Shown here: in pieces, positions 18,791-28,617 of the stretch | How the letters are laid out: every line of letters starts with the position of its first letter | How positions within the stretch are numbered: position 1 is the stretch's first letter | Assembly (NCBI GenBank): GCA_021808195.1 | Contig: JAKBCE010000019.1 | Location: 1 to 64,000 of the forward strand | DNA length: 64,000 nt | Direction of reading: 5' to 3' | Source: Pseudomonadota bacterium | GTDB taxonomy: Bacteria; Pseudomonadota; Gammaproteobacteria; Steroidobacterales; Steroidobacteraceae | Translations under genes and position numbers: made by a program | Notes under the pieces: model-generated | The model's database searches: none | Told to the model about the DNA's origin: nothing | Seen by the model: the letters and a program-made list of their open reading frames with translations, nothing else

Positions 18791-19837
18791 TCAACGCAGC
18801 GCTGCGCCGAGCGCATGACCGAGCAGGTAGGTCGCCAGCCCCGCCGCGCCCCCGATCAGCACCATGCGCAGCGCTCCTTGCAGGGCATGTCGACCGGTGA
18901 ACAGACTGATGGCCAAGCCGACGGCGAACAGCGTCGCCGCAGTGAGTGTCGCCGCTGCGATGAGCGCGCCCCGACCGCTCATCCCGGCGAGGAAGGGCAG
19001 CAGCGGTACCGCCGCGCCGAATGCAAATGCCAGAAAGGATGCGCTGGCAGCGGCCCACGGTGAGCCGAGATTCTCCGGACTCAGACCGAGTTCCTCGCGC
19101 GCCAGCACATCGAGTGCATGCTCGGGTCGGGCCAACAGCGTTTGACTGACTTCGCGTGCCTGGGGCAACGGCATGCCGCGCGCGGCATAGATCAGCGCGA
19201 GCTCCTCGGCTTCCTCCTCGGGGTACTCGGCAATCTCGGCGCGCTCGAGCGCAATCTGGTACTCGTACATCTCCCGTTGCGAGCGCACGGAGACGTACTC
19301 GCCGGCTGCCATGGACAACGCCCCGGCGAGCAATCCGGCCAGTCCGGTAACCAGCACCAGGCCTGCCGCGCTGCTCGCACCCGAGATGCCCATCACCAGG
19401 CTGGCGTTGGCCAGCAGCCCGTCGTTAACGCCAAAGACGGTTGCCCGAAGGTTGCCGCCGAGGCCGCCGCGATGCCGCGCGCCGACCTCGGCGAGCGTGG
19501 TCGGCATCTCGTGCCCGGAGAGGGCTGTGCCGCTGTAGACGGACAGGCCCCGCAGTTTCATGGCCGCCAGAACAGAGCGCAGCGCGCGGGGTCCGAACCA
19601 GCGCACCAAGCGGGCCACCACGCGCGCGCGCGCCGAGGGTCTGAATTCCAATGCACGGCCCGTCGCACCCGAGCGCTGCGCAGACTCGGCCCAGCGCCGC
19701 GCCTGCTCCTCAGCCGCTGCCGCGAGCTGTTCGAACAGGCGCCGATGGCGCGGATCGCGCTCGGCCACGGCGACTTGGCGGTATAGCCACGCGGATTCCT
19801 TTTCGTGCAGCCAGCTGGCCGAGACCTCCTGGCTCAT
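18791..19837 (-). CDS. VIT1/CCC1-family metal transporter with ferritin-like N-terminus
   Basis: A 348-residue inner-membrane protein. Residues ~1-65 form a helical, Glu-rich ferritin-like segment (KESAWLYRQVAVAERD); residues ~120-348 carry the VIT1/CCC1 domain with the typical ATVFGVNDGLLANASLVMG and AGEYVSVRSQREMYEYQ motifs and five membrane segments. Family members move Fe(II) or Mn(II) out of the cytoplasm, and the metal-binding Glu-rich helices after the second segment (EYPEEEAEELALIY) are present. It is transcribed alone, about 80 bases before the FAD-linked oxidase gene on the same strand. Confidence 0.9.
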   Translation of the reverse strand: MSQEVSASWLHEKESAWLYRQVAVAERDPRHRRLFEQLAAAAEEQARRWAESAQRSGATGRALEFRPSARARVVARLVRWFGPRALRSVLAAMKLRGLSVYSGTALSGHEMPTTLAEVGARHRGGLGGNLRATVFGVNDGLLANASLVMGISGASSAAGLVLVTGLAGLLAGALSMAAGEYVSVRSQREMYEYQIALERAEIAEYPEEEAEELALIYAARGMPLPQAREVSQTLLARPEHALDVLAREELGLSPENLGSPWAAASASFLAFAFGAAVPLLPFLAGMSGRGALIAAATLTAATLFAVGLAISLFTGRHALQGALRMVLIGGAAGLATYLLGHALGAALR

Positions 19838-19973
19838 GCTCGCCGCCGGCGCCGGGGAATGTGGCGATGCAACGTGACCGACAGCGCAAGCGCCGGGCAG
19901 GCCTCAGTGCCGTGTGACACCACGGCACGCAGGCACGACGCGTCCGGCCACCAAGGCGACGCGTCGCAGGGAC

Positions 19974-20303
19974 TCAATACTCGTCCTGCTCGTCGTCGTC
20001 CCAGTCCTCGTCATCCTCGTCCTCGTCATCCTCGTCGTCGTCGTCCCAGTCCTCGTCATCCTCGTCCTCTTCCTCCTCCTCGTCTTCGTCCTCCTCCTCG
20101 GACTCAGCCCAGCCCTCAGGCTCCTCGGCTTCCTCGAGATCCATCTCGTGCCAGGTCTCCAGATCCATCTCCTCGATCTCCCCGTCGAGATGTTCGATCT
20201 CGACAAGCTCGGCGTCCTCGTCCACTTTGAGCACGCGGAATGATTCCTCATCTTCAAGGTTCTCGTACCACTGGCCGGGAACCGGTTCGTAATCTCTGCT
20301 CAC
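19974..20303 (-). CDS. Highly acidic protein, DUF6763-like
   Basis: A 109-residue cytoplasmic protein. The first ~60 residues (PVPGQWYENLEDEESFRVLK, then VEIEHLDGEIEEMDLETWHEMDLEEAEEPEGW further on) look like the small DUF6763 domain of gammaproteobacteria, of unknown function. The remaining ~45 residues are almost only Asp and Glu with three Trp, a tail that would be fully disordered and strongly negative. I place the start at the GTG at 20303, preceded by GAGAGG nine bases upstream, since no ATG gives a family-like N-terminus. The tail is encoded by imperfect tandem repeats. It is divergent from proB. Confidence 0.7.
   Translation of the reverse strand: MSRDYEPVPGQWYENLEDEESFRVLKVDEDAELVEIEHLDGEIEEMDLETWHEMDLEEAEEPEGWAESEEEDEDEEEEEDEDDEDWDDDDEDDEDEDDEDWDDDEQDEY
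19981..20100. repeat. Imperfect tandem GTC/CTC-type repeat encoding the acidic tail
   Basis: The coding strand of the acidic protein consists here of GAC/GAG/GAT/GAA codons only, with an almost exact duplicated block (on the plus strand, cccagtcctcgtcatcctcg near 20000 and again near 20046). Translated, a DEDWDDD-like unit occurs twice. Such tracts can gain or lose units by replication slippage; the unit is a multiple of three, so the reading frame would be kept. Confidence 0.6.
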
Positions 20304-20416
20304 CGATGGGATCCTCTCACTTGGCGGCCGCGCAAGTTTAGGGGTTGCGCTGGCCGGGAGCAACGCGCCGCCGCGCTCGACTCGCGCGAACCATTCGCGG
20401 CACGTATAGTTTTCTC

Positions 20417-21565
20417 ATGTCCACCCGCCCCCCTACGGACTCTCCCCTGTCGAGAGCACGCCGCGTCGTCGTGAAGGTCGGCTCGGCTCTGCTGGTCGAA
20501 GCTGCGAGCGGCCGAATCAATCGAGCTTGGCTGGAAACCCTGGTCGAGGATCTGCTCTGGCTGCGCGCACGTGGGCAGCAGGTCATTCTGGTCTCCTCGG
20601 GCGCCATTGCCCTCGGACGCCGGCAGCTGTCCCTCGCCAAGGGGCCGCTGCGTCTGGAGGAAAGCCAAGCGGCCGCCGCGGTTGGGCAAATCCGCCTGGC
20701 GCATGCGTACAAGGAGCTGCTCGAGGACCGCCAGGTGACCGTCGCTCAGGTCCTGCTCACGTTGGAGGACAGCGAGCGCCGCCGACGCTACCTCAATGCC
20801 CGAGCCACGCTCGAGACCCTGCTCACGCTCGGCGCACTGCCGGTCATCAACGAGAATGACACGGTGGCCACTGCGGAGATCCGTTATGGCGATAACGATC
20901 GTCTGGCCGCGCGTGTGGCGCAGATGGCGGGCGCCGACTGCCTGATCCTGCTGTCGGACGTCGATGGGCTGTACACCGGGGATCCGCATCGCGATCCGGA
21001 CGCGCAGTTCATCGATGAGGTTCGGCAGATCACCCCGCAGATCGAGGCCATGGGGGGACGGTCGGCCTCGGAGTTCGGTTCCGGCGGGATGACCACTAAG
21101 CTGCTGGCTGCGCGCATCGCAGTGGCGGCCGGCTGTCACATGTGCATTGCCGCGGGACAGCCGCTGCATCCGGTTCGTCGGCTCGAGCAAGGGGCGCGCT
21201 GCACTTGGTTCCTGCCGAGCGCCACGCCGATCGCGGCTCGCAAGCAGTGGATCGCCGGCACGCTGCGGCCGGCGGGTGCGGTGACCATCGATCACGGTGC
21301 GCTGCGCGCGCTGCTCGCCGGCCGGAGTCTCTTGCCTGCCGGTGTGACCGGCATCCGCGGAGTGTTCGAGCGCGGTGATACGGTCAGTGTGCTGAGCAGC
21401 GATGGGGCCGAAGTTGCGCGCGGCATCATTGCCTATTCCGATGCCGATGCGGCCAAGATCATCGGCCGTCAGTCGGCGGAGATTGGCGACATCCTGGGCT
21501 TTCGGGGCCGCGACGAACTGATCCATCGCGATGACCTCGTACTGATGCAGGGGACACGGGCATGA
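20417..21565 (+). CDS. proB: Glutamate 5-kinase
   Basis: A 382-residue cytoplasmic enzyme for the first step of proline synthesis (glutamate plus ATP to gamma-glutamyl phosphate). The amino-acid-kinase domain (~1-265) has [10 protein letters not shown] near the start, [12 protein letters not shown] and the [12 protein letters not shown] segment; residues ~285-365 form the C-terminal PUA domain found in most bacterial ProB proteins. The ATG at 20417 was chosen because the KVGS motif then sits near residue 20, as usual. Its stop overlaps the proA ATG by four bases. It is normally feedback-inhibited by proline. Confidence 0.96.
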   Translation: MSTRPPTDSPLSRARRVVVKVGSALLVEAASGRINRAWLETLVEDLLWLRARGQQVILVSSGAIALGRRQLSLAKGPLRLEESQAAAAVGQIRLAHAYKELLEDRQVTVAQVLLTLEDSERRRRYLNARATLETLLTLGALPVINENDTVATAEIRYGDNDRLAARVAQMAGADCLILLSDVDGLYTGDPHRDPDAQFIDEVRQITPQIEAMGGRSASEFGSGGMTTKLLAARIAVAAGCHMCIAAGQPLHPVRRLEQGARCTWFLPSATPIAARKQWIAGTLRPAGAVTIDHGALRALLAGRSLLPAGVTGIRGVFERGDTVSVLSSDGAEVARGIIAYSDADAAKIIGRQSAEIGDILGFRGRDELIHRDDLVLMQGTRA

Positions 21566-22839
21566 GCAAACACTCCGACCCCGAACTCGGCGAACTTATG
21601 GAGCATCTGGGCCGCAGGGCCGTGGCTGCTGCGGCGGTGCTGGCACAGGCGAGGAGCGCGGCGAAGGATGAGGCGCTGGTCGGTGCGGCCGAGGCGGTCC
21701 GCGCCCAGGCCGAGCAGATCCTCAGCGCCAACGCCCATGATGTCACCGCCGCTCGCGCCGCAGGCCTCGGGCCCGCGCTGCTCGACCGTCTGCTGCTCAA
21801 CCCCGAGCGCGTCGAGTCGATTGCGCGCGGGATTGAGGCCATCGTGAAACTGCCCGACCCGATCGGCACCGTTGCGGCCGAGTGGCAACGCCCGAACGGA
21901 TTGCGGATCCAGCGTGTGCGGGTGCCGCTCGGGGTGATCGGCATCATTTATGAGAGCCGGCCGAACGTCACGGCCGATGCCGGCGCGCTGTGCCTGAAGT
22001 CCGGCAATGCGGTCATTCTGCGCGGCGGCTCCGAGAGCCGCCAGTCCAATGGCGCGCTGCACGCCTGTCTCACCGCGGGGTTGCGCGGCGCGGGATTGCC
22101 CGTCGAATGTATTCAGCTGGTGCCGACCACGGACCGCGCGGCGGTCGGTTACATGCTCTCCGGCATGACGGAGTACCTCGATGTGATCGTACCGCGCGGC
22201 GGCAAGAGTCTGGTGGCACGGGTTCAGCAGGAGGCGCGCGTACCCGTAATCGGCCATCTGGAGGGCAATTGCCACGTGTATGTCGACCGTGACGCCGATG
22301 TGCGCATGGCGCAGGCCATAGCGCTCAACGCGAAAATGCGCCGTACGGGCATCTGCGGTGCGGCCGAGACGCTGCTGATCGATCGGGCGAGTCTCGCGAC
22401 CCATCTGGTTCCACTGGTGCGCACGCTGCTCGAAGCCGGCTGCGAGGTGCGCGGCGATGAGATCGTTCGGGGCGCCGATCCGCGCGTACTGGCGGCGAGC
22501 GAGCAGGACTGGCAGACCGAGTACCTCGACGCGATCATTGCGGCCCGGGTGGTCGACGGCGTTGAGGGGGCGATCGCGCACATCGCGCGGTACGGTTCGG
22601 CGCACACCGAGTCGATCGTGACCGAGAATCAGGCGACCGCCGAGCGTTTCCTACGCCAGGTCGACAGTGCCATCGTGTTGCACAACGCGTCGACCCAATT
22701 CGCCGACGGCGGCGAGTTCGGAATGGGAGCGGAAATCGGCATCTCCACGGACCGTTTCCACGCGCGTGGACCGGTGGGGGTGGAGCAGTTGACGAGCTAC
22801 AAATATGTGGTGCGGGGCACCGGCCAGGTCAGACCGTAA
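21562..22839 (+). CDS. proA: Gamma-glutamyl phosphate reductase
   Basis: A 425-residue aldehyde-dehydrogenase-fold enzyme that reduces gamma-glutamyl phosphate with NADPH, the second step of proline synthesis. Signatures include [19 protein letters not shown] (~117-135), [13 protein letters not shown] and the catalytic cysteine in [13 protein letters not shown] (~261-273); [18 protein letters not shown] lies near the end. It is coupled to proB by ATGA overlap. Its 3' end overlaps by 11 bases the end of the convergent molybdopterin fusion gene. Confidence 0.97.
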   Translation: MSKHSDPELGELMEHLGRRAVAAAAVLAQARSAAKDEALVGAAEAVRAQAEQILSANAHDVTAARAAGLGPALLDRLLLNPERVESIARGIEAIVKLPDPIGTVAAEWQRPNGLRIQRVRVPLGVIGIIYESRPNVTADAGALCLKSGNAVILRGGSESRQSNGALHACLTAGLRGAGLPVECIQLVPTTDRAAVGYMLSGMTEYLDVIVPRGGKSLVARVQQEARVPVIGHLEGNCHVYVDRDADVRMAQAIALNAKMRRTGICGAAETLLIDRASLATHLVPLVRTLLEAGCEVRGDEIVRGADPRVLAASEQDWQTEYLDAIIAARVVDGVEGAIAHIARYGSAHTESIVTENQATAERFLRQVDSAIVLHNASTQFADGGEFGMGAEIGISTDRFHARGPVGVEQLTSYKYVVRGTGQVRP

Positions 22840-24406
22840 CGGCTCGCTCGAGCCCTGCCAGTCCGCCGCGCAGAGAGAATACGTGCGAATGGCCCCGAGC
22901 GCGCAGCTCGCGGACGGCGGCCAGACTGCGTACGCCGGCCGCACAGACCAGCAGACAGCGCTCGGCGAGCGGCAGCGGCTGCTCGCCGTAGAGCAGCTGT
23001 GTGAGCGGAATCGCATGCAACCCGGGACACGGCGCCGGTTGGCGCGCCCGCTCCGCCGGCTCGCGGATGTCGATCACGGTGTAACCGGCGGCGAGGGCCG
23101 CCTGCAGCGATTCGAACGCAACCTCGACCGCTGCATCCGTACTGGTTTCGAGCGCGGCGCGGGCCGTGGCGTGGCCAGGGCAGTCCGGCGCGCGCCGGGC
23201 ACGCAGGCGGGTCACGTTCAGCCTCAGCAGATCCACCATCAGCACCGCGTCGGTGAGCTGTCCCGGCAGGTCGAGCACGATCTTCAGCGCTTCCAGCGCC
23301 TGCAGCGTGCCCAACACGGCCGGCACCGGCCCGAGCACGCCGGCCTCGGCGCACACGCCGACCAGTCCATCGCGAGCGGTTGCCGGCCACACGCAGCGTA
23401 GGCAGGGCCCATGCCCGGGCCGTACCACCTGCAGTTGCCCCTCGTACTGATACACGCTTGCAAAGACGACCGGCTGTCCCGAGCGCAGGCATGCGTCATT
23501 TAGCGCCAGCTTGCTCGCTATGGTGTCGGTGCAGTCGAGCACGATGTCGTAGCCGGCGATGAGCCCCTCGGCATTGCGCGCATCGAGGCGAGTCGCATGG
23601 GTGAGGATCTCGACCGCCGGATTGAGCGCGCGCAGCCGCTCGGCAGCCAGCTCGACCTTGGGGCGGCCGATCTCGGCGAGCGAATAGAGGGGCTGGCGGT
23701 GCAGGTTGGAGGCTTCCAGACGATCGGCATCCACCAACCCCAGCCGGCCGATGCCGGCCGCGGCGAGATAACTCATGGCGGGAACGCCGAGTCCGCCGCA
23801 GCCGATGATCAGCACCGATGCGCGCGCGAGTCGCCTCTGGCCGGTCGTGCCGACCTCGGGCAGAACGATCTGCCGGGAATAGTCCGGTTCGGGCAGCCGG
23901 TTCGCCACCTGCGTGTGGTGATGGCCATGCTCGGGGTGCTGTGTGCACGCTGCACCGTGGTCGTCGGGCGGGGGCGCCGCCGCCGCGCACCGCTCACAGT
24001 TCACCCAGCCCGAGTCGCCGTCGAGGTAGTGCTCTTTCTTCCAGATCGGCACGCGGTGCTTGACTGCGTCGATGATATAGCGGCAGGCGAGAAACGCCTC
24101 ATGCCGATGTCGTGCCGACACGCCGACCCAGACGGCGATGTCGCCGATCTCAAGCGACCCGACCCGGTGCACGCAGGCTGCGCGCTCGACCCCGAAGCGC
24201 GCCAGCGCTTCGGCCACGATTCGTTCACCTTCCTTGACTGCGAGTGCTTCGAACGCCTCATATTCCAGGCGACGCACTTGCCGTCCTTCGTTGTGGTTGC
24301 GGACCCAGCCTTCGAAGCTGCTGTAGCCGCCCGCCGCCGCGCCCTGCAGCTCGGTGCGCAGAGCCAGGATATCGAGCGGCTCGGTGCTGAAGCGAAACGT
24401 CGTCAT
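22829..24406 (-). CDS. MoaE-MoeB-rhodanese triple fusion (molybdopterin synthase catalytic subunit plus MoaD-activating sulfurtransferase)
   Basis: A 525-residue protein with three molybdenum-cofactor domains. Residues ~1-140 are MoaE (RNHNEG; catalytic lysines in [11 protein letters not shown] at 120-130), which moves two sulfurs onto cPMP. Residues ~172-400 are MoeB/ThiF: ATP-binding GCGGLG at 202-207, a CLRC zinc pair at 335-338 and Cys352 in [10 protein letters not shown]. Residues ~425-525 are a rhodanese with active Cys488 in VCAAGVRS. The 30-residue linker between MoaE and MoeB is rich in Cys and His. MoeB adenylates the MoaD C-terminus and rhodanese supplies sulfur, so donor, activator and acceptor share one chain. 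It is the last gene of the Moco operon, 38 bases after mobA::moaD. Confidence 0.92.
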   Translation of the reverse strand: MTTFRFSTEPLDILALRTELQGAAAGGYSSFEGWVRNHNEGRQVRRLEYEAFEALAVKEGERIVAEALARFGVERAACVHRVGSLEIGDIAVWVGVSARHRHEAFLACRYIIDAVKHRVPIWKKEHYLDGDSGWVNCERCAAAAPPPDDHGAACTQHPEHGHHHTQVANRLPEPDYSRQIVLPEVGTTGQRRLARASVLIIGCGGLGVPAMSYLAAAGIGRLGLVDADRLEASNLHRQPLYSLAEIGRPKVELAAERLRALNPAVEILTHATRLDARNAEGLIAGYDIVLDCTDTIASKLALNDACLRSGQPVVFASVYQYEGQLQVVRPGHGPCLRCVWPATARDGLVGVCAEAGVLGPVPAVLGTLQALEALKIVLDLPGQLTDAVLMVDLLRLNVTRLRARRAPDCPGHATARAALETSTDAAVEVAFESLQAALAAGYTVIDIREPAERARQPAPCPGLHAIPLTQLLYGEQPLPLAERCLLVCAAGVRSLAAVRELRARGHSHVFSLRGGLAGLERAVTV

Positions 24407-24444
24407 GGAGTTGAAGTGGGCGCAGCCTGTGCAATGTGGCGGAG

Positions 24445-25305
24445 CTAGCCGCCCGCCACCGGCGGAATGAACACCACGGTGTCACCCTCGGTGAGCGGCG
24501 TCGACCAGTCGGCAAATTCCGCGTTGACTGCGACGCGCAGCAGCTCCGGTGGTAGCGTGAAAGGGTGGCGCTGGTTGAGTTCCTGGTACAGCTCGCGGGC
24601 CGTGGCTGCAGCTGTCTGCAGCGACTCGCTGGGTCGGCCGGCTTGCTCGCGCAGCAGGGCGTAGTACTGCACCAAGACGTGTTTGGTGTGCATCGGGCCG
24701 GGAGTGCGCAGCGCATCATTGGCCTGCTGGAATTCCTCAGGCGTATTAATGTTCTCCAGCGCGCCCGGATCCGGCTGATTGAGCAGCAGTGTGTCGGCGC
24801 TGGCGAGAAACTTCCGCGGACAAACTCGCCCCACGCTCACTGCAGCGGCGAGCGAGGCATGACTGGCTGGTTCGTAGATCGCGCACAGCGGCTCAGGCAG
24901 TCCGTCATGACTGGAGCGGTACGCGGTGGCGGCGCGCGCCGGGTCGCGAGCTGCGATCAGCGCATCGAGTGTGTGCGCATCGAGGAATGGCAGGTCGCAG
25001 GCGAGCACGAGCCACGCAACGCGCGAATGGGCACGCTGTGCGGCAAGGATGCCGCCAGCCGGGCCGACGTCCTCGGGCGCATCCACGATCAACGGGTAGC
25101 GTGCACGCAGCGGATCGTCGCGCTGCTCGACGCGCACCGATACGAAAGCGCGCTGCACGCGGCCCTCGAGCAGCGTCATCGTGCGATCGAGCTGGCTGCG
25201 CCCCTGGTATTCGAGTGCCGCCTTGTCGCGTTGCATGCGCCGGCTGCGTCCCCCGGCGAGCACCAGCCCGTACAGTGGCGCGGCCTGCGCGCACGGGGCG
25301 CTCAT
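24445..25305 (-). CDS. MobA-MoaD fusion (Mo-cofactor guanylyltransferase plus sulfur carrier)
   Basis: A 286-residue two-domain protein. Residues ~10-200 are MobA, which joins GMP to molybdopterin: LAGGRSRRM (17-25), DKA, VGPAGGI (80-86) and LACDLPF (101-107) are all present. Residues ~205-286 are MoaD, the ubiquitin-like sulfur carrier of molybdopterin synthase, ending in the required free Gly-Gly (FIPPVAGG). Met205 at the join has no ribosome-binding site upstream, so the two are made as one chain unless processed. Upstream it overlaps the moaC stop by four bases. The fusion joins the last step of the guanylylated cofactor pathway to the second. Confidence 0.92.
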   Translation of the reverse strand: MSAPCAQAAPLYGLVLAGGRSRRMQRDKAALEYQGRSQLDRTMTLLEGRVQRAFVSVRVEQRDDPLRARYPLIVDAPEDVGPAGGILAAQRAHSRVAWLVLACDLPFLDAHTLDALIAARDPARAATAYRSSHDGLPEPLCAIYEPASHASLAAAVSVGRVCPRKFLASADTLLLNQPDPGALENINTPEEFQQANDALRTPGPMHTKHVLVQYYALLREQAGRPSESLQTAAATARELYQELNQRHPFTLPPELLRVAVNAEFADWSTPLTEGDTVVFIPPVAGG

Positions 25306-25808
25306 GAGCGTGCTCCGGTGCGCCGTGCGGCGCGCTCATAGGGGCGCTTGCCGCCGGATTTTGCGAGCAACCGTATCCCGTCGATCTCGATGTCGTGTGA
25401 GAGGGCTTTGCACATGTCGTATACCGTCAGAGCCGCGACCGATGCGCCGGTCAGCGCTTCCATCTCGACGCCGGTGCGATGATGCACCGCCACGCGGCAG
25501 CGAATCTGAATCTGCCCGCCTGGGCGCTGCTCGATCTGCACCGTGCAGTGTTCGAGTCCGAGCGGGTGGCAGAAGGGGATCAGCTCGTGCGTGCGCTTGG
25601 CAGCCATCACTCCGGCGATGATCGCCGTATCGAACACCGGGCCCTTGCCGGTGCGATGACCGCTGCGGCGCAGCTCCGCCGCCACCGCGCGGGGCAGCTT
25701 CACGCACGCCTCGGCCGTTGCCTCGCGCAATGTGACGGCCTTGCCGCCGACATCGACCATGGTCGGGCGATGACGCTGATCGAGATGAGAGAGCTTCGTC
25801 GCTGCCAT
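25302..25808 (-). CDS. moaC: Cyclic pyranopterin monophosphate synthase MoaC
   Basis: A 168-residue enzyme that, with MoaA, converts GTP to cPMP (precursor Z). Typical motifs are [14 protein letters not shown] (~17-30), [20 protein letters not shown] and ELIPFCHPL, and the late [16 protein letters not shown] with the catalytic Lys/Asp. I use the ATG at 25808, whose bases overlap the moaA stop (ATGA); it gives the family's normal length (~160). The 3' end overlaps mobA::moaD by four bases. Confidence 0.96.
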   Translation of the reverse strand: MAATKLSHLDQRHRPTMVDVGGKAVTLREATAEACVKLPRAVAAELRRSGHRTGKGPVFDTAIIAGVMAAKRTHELIPFCHPLGLEHCTVQIEQRPGGQIQIRCRVAVHHRTGVEMEALTGASVAALTVYDMCKALSHDIEIDGIRLLAKSGGKRPYERAARRTGARS

Positions 25809-26857
25809 CAGCCACCGATGTAGAACATTTCGACCTTGCGCGTGCCCTCCTCGACACGCGCCTCCTGGCGCTGCTCGCTGTAATTGTCTGCGCGGGCCCG
25901 CCACTGCGCGCGCAGCGCATCGAGCAGCTCGTCATCGCTGGCACCGCTGCGAAGCCGGTCGCGCAGTGCCAAGCCGTGCGTGGCAAAAAGACAAGTGTAG
26001 AGCACGCCGTCGGAGGACAGCCGGGCTCGGGTGCAATCGCCGCAGAATGGCTGGGTGACCGAGGAGATGAAGCCGAGTTCACCGCTTCCATCGGCGAAGG
26101 CGTAGCGCTCGGCGACCTCGCCGCGATAGGCGGGTTGGCGCGGCTCGAGCGGCCACCGAGCGCCGATGCGCTCGAGCAGTTCCCGGGAGGGAACGACCAG
26201 GTCGCGCCGCCAATGATTGCGGTTGCCGACATCCATGTATTCGATGAAGCGCACGATGACACCCGTGCCGCGGAAACGCTCTACGAGCTCGAGGACCGTA
26301 TGGTCGTTCACGCCACGCTGCACCACCGCGTTGACCTTGATCGGACCGAGGCCGGCGCGCCGCGCTTGCTCGATGCCGCTCAGCGCTTCCTCCAGTCCAC
26401 CGATCCCACCGCTCATGCGCAGGAAGACCTGCGGATCGAGGCTGTCCAGACTGACGGTGACGCGCTGCAGGCCGGCGGCGCGAAGCTCGAACGCATGCTT
26501 GGCTAGCAGGGTGCCGTTGGTCGTCAGTGCCACGTCTTCGATGCCGTCGATGGCCGTAAGGTCACCGATCAGATCGGTCAGATTGGGCCGCAGCAGCGGC
26601 TCACCACCGGTCAGGCGCAGCTTGCGCACGCCCAGACGCACCAGTATCCGGGCGAGCCGCACGATCTCATCGAACGAGAGCCGCTCATGGGTACCGAGGA
26701 ACCGGTAGGTGTCGTGGAAAGTCTCCCGCGGCATGCAGTAGGGGCAGCGGAAATTGCATCGGTCCATGACCGAGATGCGCAGATCGCGCAGCATCCGCCC
26801 GCGCTGATCGCGCAATCCGCCCGGTCCCTGCGCCGTGAGGGCATCATGTGCAGCCAT
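25808..26857 (-). CDS. moaA: GTP 3',8-cyclase MoaA
   Basis: A 349-residue radical-SAM enzyme catalysing the first step of molybdopterin synthesis. The SAM-cluster motif CNFRCPYC is at residues ~34-41, [10 protein letters not shown] follows, the C-terminal second cluster appears as [13 protein letters not shown] with a further Cys in YTCLFA, and the protein ends with the conserved Gly-Gly (YIGG) that is needed for activity. It follows moeA by 47 bases and overlaps moaC. Confidence 0.97.
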   Translation of the reverse strand: MAAHDALTAQGPGGLRDQRGRMLRDLRISVMDRCNFRCPYCMPRETFHDTYRFLGTHERLSFDEIVRLARILVRLGVRKLRLTGGEPLLRPNLTDLIGDLTAIDGIEDVALTTNGTLLAKHAFELRAAGLQRVTVSLDSLDPQVFLRMSGGIGGLEEALSGIEQARRAGLGPIKVNAVVQRGVNDHTVLELVERFRGTGVIVRFIEYMDVGNRNHWRRDLVVPSRELLERIGARWPLEPRQPAYRGEVAERYAFADGSGELGFISSVTQPFCGDCTRARLSSDGVLYTCLFATHGLALRDRLRSGASDDELLDALRAQWRARADNYSEQRQEARVEEGTRKVEMFYIGG

Positions 26858-26904
26858 GCGGTAGCTTTACCACTCGTCGGGACGGAATACCATCCTCCAG
26901 GCGG

Positions 26905-28104
26905 CTACCAGCGATACAGGCGCACGACCGATCCGGCGGGCAGGGTCTGTGGCCCCGGTGGCAGTTCCACGAACCCGTCTGTGCCGGCCAGTGAGGTGAA
27001 GTCGCCCGAACCGTGGGTCGGCCGCGGCATGGCGCGACACCAGCCGCGCTCATCGGTGAGCAGCCGCACGGGCAGGAAATAGGTGAGCGCGGGGGCGACG
27101 GTGAAGTCCTCGCCGAGGGTGATCCATTCCTGCTGTGTACCCTTCTGGCCCTGGGCGGCAGCCAGCGCCGGCAGCACATAGCGAGCGACGCACACGGCGG
27201 TCGAGACGGGATTGCCCGGCAGCGCAAACACCGCCGCGCCGCTTGGAGCCATCCCGAACCACAGCGGCTTGCCGGGGCGTTGCGCCACCTTGTGGAAAAC
27301 GCGCCGCACGCCGAGCGCGGCAAGCGCCTCGGGTACGAGGTCGAGCCGGCCCATCGACACCCCGCCGCTCAGCACCACCACGTCGTGGGTTTCCAGATGG
27401 AATTTCAGCCGCGCCTGCAGCTGCGTCGCATCGTCACGCAGGTGCTCGGTGGCAATGCGCTGATAGCCGTGCAGTTGCAGGGCCGCGGCGATCGCATAGG
27501 CATTGGAGCGGCGAACCTGGTGCGCCAGAATGGGCTCCCCGGGCTCGATCAACTCGTTGCCGGTGGAAATCACCGCCAGCATCGGCTGGCTGGCAACCTG
27601 AATGCGTGCCTTGCCCGCCGCGGCGGCCACCGCAATCTGCGGTGGGCCGAGGCGCATGCCCACCGTCAGCAGCAGGGCGCCTTGGTGGGTATCGGTGCCA
27701 CGCCGGTGCACGTTCTGTCCGGGTTGCACTTCGACCTCTGCGTGCAGACTCGCGGTCCCGTTTGCGACCGTGACCTGCTCGATCGGCACCACGCAGTCGC
27801 AACCTGCAGGCAGCGCCGTGCCCGTCATCACTTCGATGCAGCCCTGGGCGCTCGCCAGGGCAAGTGGCGCATCACCGGCAGCCTGCGTGGCCTCGATGGT
27901 GAAGCGGCACTCGCCGCGGCGCGCCGTGGCGCTCGCCAGCGCGATGCCGTCCATGGCGACACGGTCGAAGGGCGGTTGGTCGCGCTCGGCGTGAATGTCC
28001 TCACGCAATACCGCCCCAGCGCACTGCAGCAGGGGCAGGGAGACAGTCGGCAGGCACGTCAGGTGCTGCGCGATCAGCTCATCCGCTTCGGCGGGACTGA
28101 GCAT
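26905..28104 (-). CDS. moeA: Molybdopterin molybdenumtransferase MoeA
   Basis: A 399-residue enzyme that inserts molybdate into adenylylated molybdopterin. Seen are FDRVAMDGIA (~44-53), MTGTALPAGCDCVVPIEQ (~92-109), the catalytic-loop VVLSGGVSMGRLD (~238-250) and the ALPGNPVS segment. Length is normal (~400). It is the first recognised gene of the Moco operon moeA-moaA-moaC-mobA::moaD-moaE::moeB::rhodanese. No moaB or mog gene, which would adenylylate molybdopterin, is in the window. Confidence 0.96.
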   Translation of the reverse strand: MLSPAEADELIAQHLTCLPTVSLPLLQCAGAVLREDIHAERDQPPFDRVAMDGIALASATARRGECRFTIEATQAAGDAPLALASAQGCIEVMTGTALPAGCDCVVPIEQVTVANGTASLHAEVEVQPGQNVHRRGTDTHQGALLLTVGMRLGPPQIAVAAAAGKARIQVASQPMLAVISTGNELIEPGEPILAHQVRRSNAYAIAAALQLHGYQRIATEHLRDDATQLQARLKFHLETHDVVVLSGGVSMGRLDLVPEALAALGVRRVFHKVAQRPGKPLWFGMAPSGAAVFALPGNPVSTAVCVARYVLPALAAAQGQKGTQQEWITLGEDFTVAPALTYFLPVRLLTDERGWCRAMPRPTHGSGDFTSLAGTDGFVELPPGPQTLPAGSVVRLYRW

Positions 28105-28127
28105 ATGCGGCTGCCTCCGTAGCGGTC

Positions 28128-28502
28128 CTAGCTGCCTTTCTTGGCGTGCTTCTTCTGGAAGATGACCACCTGGGCATTGAAGTTGTTGGCGATGTTCTGC
28201 AACTGATCGACGGCCGCATTGTGGCGCTTGACTTCAATCGCCTCGAGCTCGGCGATCTGCTTCTTCTTGAGCTTCGTCGCCTGCTTGGCGATGGTCTGGT
28301 CGCTCTGCTTTTTGATGCAGGCCAGGTAGCTCATCATGGTGTGGTTGTAGGTCTGGACGGTCTTTTGCGCGGCCAGCATCTGGGCGAGTGTGGCGACGTT
28401 GCCATCTGGCAGATTCGTGGGGGCGGGCGGGTACACACAGGCAGCATAGGCAGGAGCCAGGGCAAGCGACGCGAGCGCCGTCGCGGCAAACAGTGATTTC
28501 AT
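28128..28502 (-). CDS. Small secreted Lys/Gln-rich protein of unknown function
   Basis: A 124-residue protein with a clear signal peptide (residues 1-20, cleavage after PAYA). The mature part has two Cys (Cys22 and Cys62) that could form a disulfide, and a long basic, probably coiled-coil helix (~65-124, KKQSDQTIAKQATKLKKKQ). It lies 23 bases before moeA on the same strand, so it may share the Moco operon's promoter, but nothing in it suggests a cofactor role. Family not recognised; it behaves like a periplasmic helical protein. Confidence 0.65.
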   Translation of the reverse strand: MKSLFAATALASLALAPAYAACVYPPAPTNLPDGNVATLAQMLAAQKTVQTYNHTMMSYLACIKKQSDQTIAKQATKLKKKQIAELEAIEVKRHNAAVDQLQNIANNFNAQVVIFQKKHAKKGS

Positions 28503-28617
28503 GAAAGACCCTCTGGATGGCAGATGTGCGAACTCGCGTCATCTTAAAGGCGGGACTTGATCCGGGCTACTGGCGATTGCTGATCCGGCTGACGTTCCCC
28601 CGGGTCGGCCGCCCGTC

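Noticed and set aside
19981..20100. Possible CRISPR-like repeat array
   Set aside because: Repeats are short, contiguous and coding (acidic tail); there are no spacers of constant length.
24445..24693. Separate moaD gene starting at the internal ATG at 24693
   Set aside because: No ribosome-binding site precedes it and the frame is continuous with MobA, so a fusion is more likely.
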